A DNA stretch of 64,000 nt, taken from positions 1,426,001 to 1,490,000 of the forward strand of contig NZ_AP024814.1 in NCBI RefSeq assembly GCF_019703305.1, in the 5' to 3' direction. Source of the DNA: Helicobacter sp. NHP19-003 (GTDB taxonomy: Bacteria > Campylobacterota > Campylobacteria > Campylobacterales > Helicobacteraceae). Position numbers and translations under genes: made by a program. Below the pieces are notes generated by a model, which had not been told where the DNA came from, made no database searches, and saw only the letters and a list, made by a program, of their open reading frames with translations. Below, piece after piece: positions 58,601 to 64,000 of the stretch; positions within the stretch are counted from its first letter, which is position 1; each line of letters begins with the position of its first letter.

Positions 58601-61600
58601 CCCTAGACCCGCTCAACATCTACAATGCGGGGATCAGCCAAGCGGATTTTGGACCTCTAATGGGCATCGCCTCCACTCTGTGGCCTGCCCTAGAAAAACT
58701 CTTGGCCTCTGGGGTGCTAAACAACTTGAGCGATCCAGCCAAAGTGATGCAGGCCTTAGGCAGCGTGCAGATCAATTTAACCCCTGCACAAAAGCAGGAG
58801 TTGCTCAATGTCATCGCCGGCTTTGACAGCAAAATCAACCAAACCTTCCAAAACGGCAATTTAGTCGTGGGGGGCACAGAGCTAGGGCAGGTCAACAGCA
58901 CCAGCAAGGTGTGGTTTGGGGGCAATGGCTATGCCGGTACTTGCACGAGCGGGCCTAGCTGTCAGGAATTAAGGAACACCTACCTAGGCCAGTTGTTTGG
59001 CTCAACAGGGGTGGATTTGGGCTACATTGAGGCCAACTTCAACGCCAAGAACATTTACATTACAGGGACTGTGGGTAGCGGCAACTCGTGGCACATCGGG
59101 GGCTCTGCTGAAGTGAGCTTCAACAGCGCTACAAATTTGGTGTTGAATCAAGCCAACATCGAGGCGCAGGGTACGGATCAAATCTTCCCCCTGCTTGGCG
59201 CGCAGGGCTTGGATAAAATCCTAAGCCAGCCCGGGCTTGGCGGAGTTTTAGGCAATTTGATTTATCAAAAAAGCTTAGGCGAGAGCCTTGTACCCCAAGG
59301 GCTGTCCTTGCCCGGCTCCATCGCCAACGAAACTTTAGGGCAAATCTTTAGTGCCCAGGACCTAGGCGAGGTCTTCACGATCCCTGGCATGGCAAACATC
59401 TTAAAAGACATCTTGAGCTCTAAGACCGTGGGCTCTCTGCTTGGCAGCGGCGGGCTCATCAGCAGTTTGAGCCAAAGCGAGCAGGATAAAATCTATGGCA
59501 TGCTCTCTAACGAGATCGAGAAAGGGCTAGACACCCTATCGCCCGCAGCCAAAGCCGCAGCACAAGCGGGGCTCGGCGTTGCGGGGGGCGTGCAAGGTGT
59601 CCAGCACCTCATCAACACCTTCTACTCCAAAGACACGCTTTTAACCTTAATCGATCAAATCGCACCCATGACGGGCATGACCTTGAATCAAGCCCTCTCG
59701 CAAGCCAACTCTCCGCAAGCCACAGCGGCCATGCAAAAGTTCTTAAACGACACGACCTTTGGGCAAGTCTTTAGCCAAATCATACAAAACAGCGGACTCA
59801 TCAACAAAACCGTGTCGTGGCTAGGTCCTCAGATCCTAACCGACATCATGGACATGGCGATTGCGGACGCGCTCAACCCCCTAAAAGCCCTGCAAAACAT
59901 GGCCGAGGATGTGGGAATCAAAATTTTAGATCAGGTGCTAGGTGCCAACACGATGGACACCCTGAAAAACTTGACCAACCAAAAGGCCATCAGCAATATC
60001 CTAGACAGCATCATTGACAACAAGGGGCTGGGCGCGCTGTGGGCCAATGGGCTAGGAAGTGTGCTGCCCCCCAATATCCAAAAAGTCCTGCAAAAAGCAG
60101 GTGTGGGGGCTCTCCTAGCGCCCAAAGGGCTTAGCGCGCTTTGGGAAAAGGGGTATTTCAGCTTCGCCGCCCACGAAAATGTGCTGAGCAACAACAGCAA
60201 TTACAGCAATGAAACGGGGGGAACTTTAAGCTTCATTGCGGGCAACCAAATCGTCTTCAGCGGCAAAAACAACATCAGCTTTAGCAACTATCAGGGCACG
60301 CTCAATTTCTTCTCTAACAAGCAGTCTAACATTGATCTCACCAGCCTCAACGCCACAGATGGGCTGAACTTAAACGCCCAATTTGAGAACCTCAATATCG
60401 CTGGAGGTACAATTGCGCTCAACCAATACGAGTCGCTGGCCGTGAGTGCGCAAAACTTTAACTTCCTAGGTACGATCAACGACACGGGCGGACTCATAGA
60501 CCTTACAGGCATCACGGGGGCTAATGTCATCGGCACGATGAATTTACAAGGGGCGAGCACCTTAAAAACAAATAACTTAAGCATCGCCAAAGCCCTTGAT
60601 AACCAAAGCACCAATGCGATCAATGTAGGCGGCGATTTGACCCTCTACTCGGGTGCGACCTTGACCACACAGGCGCAGGGCATCAATGTCGGCGGAGCAC
60701 TAAATAGTCAGGGTAGTTATGTCTTTAACCTCAACCCCAACAGCGGCAACACCGCTACAAGCAACACCGGCACACAGGGCGCAAGCGGTGGTGCAAGCGG
60801 GGCAGAGAGCGGCACAAGCACGGGCACAAATAGCAGTGGCGGCAACACCGGAGTGCAAAGCGCGAGCAGTGCAGGTGCAAGTGGGGGCATGAGTCAAAAT
60901 GCGGGCAACTCCCAAAGCCAAAGTGCTAGCACGGGCACAGATATTGGCAGTGCAAACAGCCAAAGCGCAAATAGCAGCGCAAATAGCACAAGCAGTGTGG
61001 CGGTGCAAAATACGGGCTTTAGTGCCCTTAGTGTCGGTGGTACAAACAACCAAAGTGCTAGCGGGGCAGACAGCCAAAGTACGGACAATACAAGCGGTGC
61101 AGACAACGGCCAAAACCAAAGTGCAAATAGCAGCAGTGGTGCGAGCAGTGCAAGCAACACACCTATAACCCCCAACACGCCCTTAGTGCAAGTGCAGGGC
61201 ATCGCCACGCTAGATGCCAGCAGCAACACCATGATCACCTTCCAAGGCGATGCGGCCAACACCTACACCTTGCTAGACAGCCAAAAATGGATGCGCTATG
61301 GCTTATATCAACAAAACTTCGACCCCAACAGCTGGAAGGATTATTTAACCCTCTACACCTATCTAAACATCAATGGCAAGAGCATGCAGCTCAATAAACA
61401 AGGCAATGGATTGACTTACAACGGGCAGGCGGTGAAGATCGCCGATCGGGGCTTGTTGGTGAGTTATCAAAACGCTCAAGGCCAAACCATCCAAGCCTCC
61501 ATCGCCTTTGACAACATCAAGCTAGGGGTCAATAAAAATTTAAATGTCGGCATGCCAAACATTGAGCAATACATTGCCCACATCCAAGGCGAGGGCAGCG

Positions 61601-62805
61601 TGAGGGCGGTTTACGCCGCTGGAGGTCCCGGGGTGATGGGCTGGTTAAACCAATTGCTCATCGACACCAAGAACACACCCCTATTTGCCGCCTACTACTT
61701 AGAGGACAACTCCCAAGCTAACTTAGTAAAAATCGCTAAAGACATCGCCAACAGCATAGACTTGGTGGCCAGCCCCACTTTAAAAGCCACCACCTCTAGG
61801 CTCTTGCAAATCAACACCTTCACACAACAAATGAGTCGCCTAGCCAAACTCTCTAGTTTTGCGAGCAACGACACTCTCCCCGACTTTCACGACTTTTTAG
61901 TGAGCCTAAAGGGCAAAAAGTTTGCCAGCGCGGTACCTAATGACATGGACATCATCACCGCCTATTCGCAACGCAATAAATTGAAAAATAACCTATGGAT
62001 CACAGGCGTGGGAGGGGCGAGCTTCGTGGCTGGAGGCACGGGCACGCTCTATGGGGTGAACATGGGTTACGACCGCTTCATCAAAGGCGTGATTGTGGGC
62101 GGATATGCCGCCTATGGCTACAGCGGCTTTTATGGCAACATCACCAACTCTGCGTCCAACAATGTCAATGTGGGGGTTTACAGCCGGGCGTTCTTAAAGG
62201 GACGCCATGAAATCACGGGCAGCGCGAACGAAACTTGGGGGTACAACAATGCCTACATCAACGCCACAGACCCGATTTTATCCATCGTGAATCAACGCTA
62301 CAACTACAGCACATGGACGACCAACCTACGCGCCAACTATGGCTATGACTTTTTCTTTAAAAACAAAAGGGTGATTTTAAAACCCCAAATCGGCTTGGCT
62401 TACTACTATATTGGCTTGTCCGGCTTGCAGGGCACGATGAACAACCCCTTTTACAACCAATTTAAAGCCAATGCCGACCCGGCCAATAAATCCGTGTTAA
62501 CCTTGAATTTAGCCCTAGAGAGTCGCCATTACTTCAATAAAAACTCTTACTACTTTGTCTTGGCGAGCATCGGGCGGGATTTGTTCGTGCATTCTATGGG
62601 CGATAAGGTTGTGCGCTTCATCGGGGATGACATGCTAAGTTATCGCAATGGGGGGATGTACAACACCTTTGCGGGGCTCACCACGGGGGGAGAGATTCGC
62701 TTGTTTAGGTCTTTCTACATCAATGCCAGCATCGGGGCGCGTTTTGGGCTGGATTATCAAGACATCAACATCACGGGCAATGTGGGGATGCGCTATGCCT
62801 TCTAA
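52678..62805 (+). CDS. VacA-like giant autotransporter, main C-terminal part with beta-barrel
   Basis: 3,375 residues if read from ATG 52678, but that ATG is inside the module; the natural protein continues from the upstream fragments. In order: PPPP and a Gly/Ser/Thr/Gln-rich linker (about 26-310), modules anchored at 53635, 55243 and 56581 (DIWKDVYDM, DVWGDVYTM, DIWPDVHQM, each followed by an AYIDP motif), more solenoid, an Ala/Leu-rich helical insert (about 2170-2495), a second Ser/Gly/Asn/Gln linker (about 2685-2835), and the autotransporter barrel (LKNNLWITGVGGASFVAGG, VGGYAAYGYSGFYGN) ending NVGMRYAF. The last 275 residues closely resemble the VacA-type barrel, so outer-membrane export of the passenger is expected. 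Relatives in H. pylori (ImaA, FaaA, VlpC) affect colonisation. Confidence 0.9.
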   Translation: MVYISLDGKTIKESFGSNALTFSLYVPPPPKPKPQDKPQNPSANTPNAGQSGPNIAGTGGDSGPSGTTNPNGSGAQGQDKGTHTAGAQGSGSSSGTDNSGDNTHTASGTQGQDQHNTAGNQGTGTTTSGQPANPTASSGTGQATGNTGGTAQGSHTASSGTSSAGSGNSGGNTHTTQGSGDSGNNTHTAGSTQGTHTADSGTPGQDQHNAAGNSGQGGHSGNAHSASDGSGSGSGTTAGDQGKGAPAGTQGAPTAGSGDRGSGPGGQGQGQGKNPQGDHNTAQGGGQGGSGGQQGGTHIAQGSPGVTPPQPIPQNVNSMDIWKDVYDMDNSQTWSPNVGTNGIAYIDPSHNHSDPGYNQPGLPQNSLTANATYQAWPPHNYTGSSTAVQGNNATLVIGNDQIKAVGLNDPRSVVWLDPSESGTEHSETSLQADNVFMTNNFFIGRTSSTDGTGNIGITANKTFTMDGLQFTAYSGTGSAISNYSWDKFKSLGSLNIQNSQFANGGGALYFSTPTASVNNAQFSGNGTTIGFDAFNQTNPSVVNNNPNTNNITPGQMSFANTTFSEKAGGHILINGSSVDLGTSIQGTKYTGTSPASGAVRFSGNNTDIAIASTTGNISATSTSFKEQAGGNISLKSGQNLTIGASSANPTNDSSYTSAFIGNNTNINLQASGALSVANTLFNDPLQNANSPQNMTLAGASITLNNNKFEGYSQYHFNTNSLTLQGTTTIATNNYLNKSNVATSPFSTYAGNVSFGSKALLDLSNTQEILNALQDDNTYTLLSGKNIDYASDTAYAKNLWQMVQFGGQSATLATQGLPQGATQGQNGIYYVSLDGQTIEETFGAKSLTLSLLNQEKDVWGDVYTMTPGCSPAAGGGCIGWPHWYDIVHGGYKTYSPNVGTNGIAYIDPTHQEAEGWSNGNTLSTYTGTGNGMHLQVQGTNNTLVIGNDTKQAATGGIVRLGGINGIYKIDVGYITDTFNAANIFMTNTFQTGNAAKTGGGANVSFTATNNITLDGLNYQNLKAGTQHSNASFVSSGDITATNSNFVDNSGGVFNFHGQNDTFTNSTFSGDSSQINIDASNSLSLTNTNLNNGMSTINLNATNTLTMGPSADSAPSTAEVPTSAINAKALNVSAQTATFNNTSFTLDPTSNTTSQFKVNHLTFNNDTFEGIGSTYSFSGTQNTTFLGTNTIATTDLSNNPNSPFKSLGGNVTLGSNARFDVSSPLTYNKTYTLVSGSHINWRDDSYAKELWGLVQYQGMSAISAQSTGNDSYIVEFGGLSTPIKVKETFNNNEIQLTLISQIQDIWPDVHQMTTTGWRADPAHWCTPYTNSKCNYTYTYNTNNNPDYVAYIDPNLKNGAYPYSNPGGKLLSTYSATANGANYDVEGQGTLIIGNNTNAAATGGTIWFGIQNTAQWDDHCVIGCGTITDTFNAYNVYLTNTIKIGQFALGGGASMTYTARNNLTADGLNYDQIATVFPGMQTNASQHSSAYFIANKNMSILNSNFNDASWGLFSFSAHNGNLNFTGSQVQGSETAVTLDSPNVALTNTNFYLGQGSNLNIENSNQGGGGTLSATGSTFSLNEKSHATFGTNANFNNSTVLLNNGASASFGSGGTFAGNSALDADNSTLSVSGNASFSNGAVLSLINHAVANLQAATFADNANVNVDQGSQANFSGAVTFNDTSSLNVNGTGASATLGAATFNAGTHMILNGGASATIKGAATFNGGNVNLNNSALSVGGNATLNSANFALQGTSSFDISGGASSSGTTNLSLYGTDPLSVGQNFGVSGVLNFKGASNPSSVPLVKVGGTFDLSKTGILDLSNVDLSTALGASPKVYNIVDARSIQGISGADGYQKIDFYGMQIQNATYNATNNSWSFANPLNGAELITERIENGDLSVTISSNPNPIATNLFNIAPELFYYKQSKQNITGTDYDYSDDRVGTFFLDSNFKGVFIPPATSKINPIQPEIPGTYDGYNQPLDPLNIYNAGISQADFGPLMGIASTLWPALEKLLASGVLNNLSDPAKVMQALGSVQINLTPAQKQELLNVIAGFDSKINQTFQNGNLVVGGTELGQVNSTSKVWFGGNGYAGTCTSGPSCQELRNTYLGQLFGSTGVDLGYIEANFNAKNIYITGTVGSGNSWHIGGSAEVSFNSATNLVLNQANIEAQGTDQIFPLLGAQGLDKILSQPGLGGVLGNLIYQKSLGESLVPQGLSLPGSIANETLGQIFSAQDLGEVFTIPGMANILKDILSSKTVGSLLGSGGLISSLSQSEQDKIYGMLSNEIEKGLDTLSPAAKAAAQAGLGVAGGVQGVQHLINTFYSKDTLLTLIDQIAPMTGMTLNQALSQANSPQATAAMQKFLNDTTFGQVFSQIIQNSGLINKTVSWLGPQILTDIMDMAIADALNPLKALQNMAEDVGIKILDQVLGANTMDTLKNLTNQKAISNILDSIIDNKGLGALWANGLGSVLPPNIQKVLQKAGVGALLAPKGLSALWEKGYFSFAAHENVLSNNSNYSNETGGTLSFIAGNQIVFSGKNNISFSNYQGTLNFFSNKQSNIDLTSLNATDGLNLNAQFENLNIAGGTIALNQYESLAVSAQNFNFLGTINDTGGLIDLTGITGANVIGTMNLQGASTLKTNNLSIAKALDNQSTNAINVGGDLTLYSGATLTTQAQGINVGGALNSQGSYVFNLNPNSGNTATSNTGTQGASGGASGAESGTSTGTNSSGGNTGVQSASSAGASGGMSQNAGNSQSQSASTGTDIGSANSQSANSSANSTSSVAVQNTGFSALSVGGTNNQSASGADSQSTDNTSGADNGQNQSANSSSGASSASNTPITPNTPLVQVQGIATLDASSNTMITFQGDAANTYTLLDSQKWMRYGLYQQNFDPNSWKDYLTLYTYLNINGKSMQLNKQGNGLTYNGQAVKIADRGLLVSYQNAQGQTIQASIAFDNIKLGVNKNLNVGMPNIEQYIAHIQGEGSVRAVYAAGGPGVMGWLNQLLIDTKNTPLFAAYYLEDNSQANLVKIAKDIANSIDLVASPTLKATTSRLLQINTFTQQMSRLAKLSSFASNDTLPDFHDFLVSLKGKKFASAVPNDMDIITAYSQRNKLKNNLWITGVGGASFVAGGTGTLYGVNMGYDRFIKGVIVGGYAAYGYSGFYGNITNSASNNVNVGVYSRAFLKGRHEITGSANETWGYNNAYINATDPILSIVNQRYNYSTWTTNLRANYGYDFFFKNKRVILKPQIGLAYYYIGLSGLQGTMNNPFYNQFKANADPANKSVLTLNLALESRHYFNKNSYYFVLASIGRDLFVHSMGDKVVRFIGDDMLSYRNGGMYNTFAGLTTGGEIRLFRSFYINASIGARFGLDYQDINITGNVGMRYAF
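52756..52767 (+). repeat. C12 homopolymer in the autotransporter, phase-variation candidate
   Basis: Twelve consecutive C encode Pro-Pro-Pro-Pro between FSLYV and KPKPQ. It is the longest G/C run I saw in the window. In Helicobacter and Campylobacter, runs of this length are known to change by slippage and switch surface genes. Change by anything other than three would cut off the linker, later modules and barrel. Confidence 0.75.
52768..53630 (+). repeat. low-complexity Gly/Ser/Thr/Gln linker of the autotransporter
   Basis: About 285 residues of imperfect short repeats such as GNNTHTAGSTQGTHTA, GQDQHN(T/A)AGN (twice) and GTGQATGNTGG. DNA repeats include GGGCAAGACCAGCACAAC at 52997 and 53287. 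Such a spacer usually separates folded passenger parts; its repeats favour length change. Confidence 0.8.
60733..61185 (+). repeat. low-complexity Ser/Gly/Asn/Gln linker before the autotransporter barrel region
   Basis: About 150 residues, repeating short units such as GASGGASGAES, SQSQSASTG, NSQSANSSANS and SADSQS-like phrases. It lies between the solenoid and the VacA-type C-terminal region and is similar in composition, but not in sequence, to the first linker. Confidence 0.75.
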
Positions 62806-62854
62806 GTTAATTTTAAGCTTGTATAGGTTAGTATTACATTCCCCCTCCTTTTTG

Positions 62855-62893
62855 GCCCCAAGGAACTTAGGTTTCTTGGGGCTTTCTTGTTTT
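62855..62893 (+). terminator. intrinsic terminator after the autotransporter
   Basis: A 12-bp stem GCCCCAAGGAAC / GTTTCTTGGGGC (one G-T pair) with loop TTAG, followed by TTTCTTGTTTT. It is about 50 bp past the stop codon. A second, weaker hairpin (CTAGGG/CCCTGG near 62972-62986) with a T-rich tail lies before nadK, and both are preceded by a similar CCCCCTCCTTTTT stretch. Nothing else was seen between 62806 and 63017. Confidence 0.8.
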
Positions 62894-63017
62894 GAAAAAG
62901 TGTGTCTTTTGATTTTATTTTAAGTTTTTTTGTGCCAAAATTCAGTCCCCCCTCCTTTTTAGCTCCTAGGGTTTCCCTGGGGGCCTCCTCCATTTTTAAG
63001 TTTTCAGTGGTTGCCTG

Positions 63018-63818
63018 ATGTGCCCCAAACCCATAAGCCATGTTTATGTCCTCTCCAAACCCGCCCTAGAGCCTAAACTTTTACACACTTTAGAGCACTG
63101 CCTTAAAGAAGCGAAGATGCCCTACAGCTTAGAGCCACCCACTGCTTGCAACCCTAGCGAAGCCCTGCTGTGTTTGGGCGGGGATGGCACCCTCTTAGCC
63201 GCTCTGCGCCACCCTTTAAATTTACCCTGCTTTGGCGTGCATGTGGGGCATTTGGGGTTTTTAACCGCCACGAACTTAGAAGGTGTCCTGGAGTTTTTAA
63301 AAGCCCTAAAGAGGGGGGATTACAAAGCCCACAGGCATTTAATGCTGGAGGGTCAAAAGGGCAATCAGCACATTTTGGCCGCCAACGATTTGGTGGTGAG
63401 CAAGAAAGACTACTATGGCATGCTGGAGTTGCAACTTTTCATCGATGGGGTTTTAGCCAACACCTACAAGGTGGATGGGCTCATTTTTGCCACGCCTTTG
63501 GGCTCCACCGCTTATAACATCAGCGTGGGCGGGAGCGTGCTCGACCCCTTGTGCCAAAATATTTTAATCACACCCATTGCCCCACACTCTTTAAGCGAAA
63601 GGCCGCTGATCTTGGGGGCTAGGGCTTGCTTAAAAGTGGTGTCTAACCAGGCGTGCATTGTGGTGGCTGACGGGCAGGTACGCCACACCTTAAGGCCCAA
63701 ACAGAGCCTGTTTATCCAGCGCGCCAAACGCCACGCCATCTTACTGCAGCCCCTAGAGCGCAATTACTTTAAAGTCCTCAAAGAAAAATTTGCGTGGGGC
63801 TCTACGCCCCAAAATTAA
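63018..63818 (+). CDS. nadK: NAD kinase
   Basis: 266 residues from ATG 63018 (MCPKPISHVYVLSKPAL). Signature motifs are the LCLGGDGTLLAALR loop, GHLGFLTATNLEG, AANDLVVSKKDY and ATPLGSTAYNISVGGSVLDP, with ITPIAPHSLSERPLIL. It phosphorylates NAD to NADP, the only route to NADPH. Length fits the family (about 280). It follows the autotransporter terminators and is probably transcribed separately; I see no strong -10 box. Confidence 0.94.
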   Translation: MCPKPISHVYVLSKPALEPKLLHTLEHCLKEAKMPYSLEPPTACNPSEALLCLGGDGTLLAALRHPLNLPCFGVHVGHLGFLTATNLEGVLEFLKALKRGDYKAHRHLMLEGQKGNQHILAANDLVVSKKDYYGMLELQLFIDGVLANTYKVDGLIFATPLGSTAYNISVGGSVLDPLCQNILITPIAPHSLSERPLILGARACLKVVSNQACIVVADGQVRHTLRPKQSLFIQRAKRHAILLQPLERNYFKVLKEKFAWGSTPQN

Positions 63819-63869
63819 CCCCAACACCAGCCCAGCCCATACACTTTAAATATGTGCACAAAAAGGGCT

Positions 63870-63900
63870 TTATTCACATGTCATTCACGCTTTATTCACA
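63870..63900 (+). other. three DnaA-box-like 9-mers spaced 11 bp apart
   Basis: TTATTCACA (63870), TCATTCACG (63881) and TTATTCACA (63892) all fit the H. pylori DnaA-box form (T-T/C-ATTCACN) and stand in the same orientation exactly one helical turn apart. After them comes GC-mixed sequence with further CACATG repeats (63907, 63964, 63987) to the window's end. This may be part of a replication origin or a DnaA-binding control site; the rest is outside the window. Confidence 0.5.
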
Positions 63901-64000
63901 TGTTGGGCACATGCGCTAATGCCCTTGTATAGGGGGTTTGTGGGGGTTTTTAAGGGCTTTGGGCACATGTGTGTGAAAAGTTTAGGCACATGTTTTGTGC

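Larger units (their letters stand above)
48186..62805 (+). other. whole autotransporter locus, about 4,870 codons if the two shifts are repaired
   Basis: The three fragments follow each other without gaps and share one architecture: signal, five passenger modules, two linkers, helical insert, barrel. Each boundary needs only one added base (near 51803-51808 and near 52689). H. pylori VacA-like proteins are about 1,900-3,200 residues, so this would be exceptionally large. A single locus is much more likely than three genes. Confidence 0.8.

Overview
The window looks like chromosome from a gastric, non-pylori Helicobacter (the H. felis / H. bizzozeronii / H. heilmannii group is my inference). 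Supporting signs are the VacA-type autotransporter beta-barrel, an RpoN-type flgE promoter, HypA, a petABC-like bc1 operon, TAnAAT-type -10 boxes without clear -35 boxes, and gene pairs known from H. pylori (ndk/yceD/rpmF/plsX/fabH, hypA/coiled-coil/lpxB, wecA/pdxJ/pdxA). By eye the base composition is nearer 45-50% GC than H. pylori's 39%. A selenocysteine formate dehydrogenase, which H. pylori lacks, also points away from H. pylori.

Layout. 1-4.7 kb: the 3' end of gmd, a MATE transporter, an NhaC-type antiporter, a small exported protein and an N-carbamoylputrescine amidase. 4.7-10 kb: arginine decarboxylase speA (same polyamine route as the amidase), selA and a Cache-domain chemoreceptor. 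10-13.3 kb: a frameshifted PAP2 phosphatase, a frameshifted WecA-type glycosyltransferase, pdxJ and pdxA. 13.3-18.5 kb: a formate dehydrogenase operon whose catalytic subunit has an in-frame TGA (selenocysteine), with TAT-leader and chaperone partners; selA lies 6.7 kb away. 18.5-23.7 kb: frameshifted guaC, ansB, and ndk-yceD-rpmF-plsX-fabH.

23.7-28.6 kb is the accessory region. A 17-bp tandem repeat follows fabH, then a decayed gene, then a complete 3,639-bp IS1595-type transposon (24597-28235). It has 28-bp inverted ends, an 8-bp target duplication (AATAAAAT), a frameshifted transposase and a passenger gene that fuses a PD-ExK-like nuclease domain, an N6-adenine methylase and a target-recognition domain. 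It is AT-richer than its surroundings.

28.6-47.8 kb: housekeeping genes aspC, accC, accB, aspA, a periplasmic-binding-like protein, thyX, polA, the bc1 complex, thrC, a metallo-beta-lactamase-fold protein, lpxB, a coiled-coil protein, hypA and flgE. 48.2-62.8 kb: one huge VacA-like autotransporter locus (about 4,870 codons if the reading frame is repaired). It has repeated passenger modules, a C12 tract, two low-complexity linkers, an unusual helical insert and a C-terminal barrel; two single-base shifts interrupt it. The window ends with nadK and a cluster of three DnaA-box-like 9-mers spaced exactly 11 bp apart.

Several genes are broken by single-base changes, most in G/C runs of 3-6. This may be phase variation, decay or base-calling error, and the sequence alone cannot separate these.
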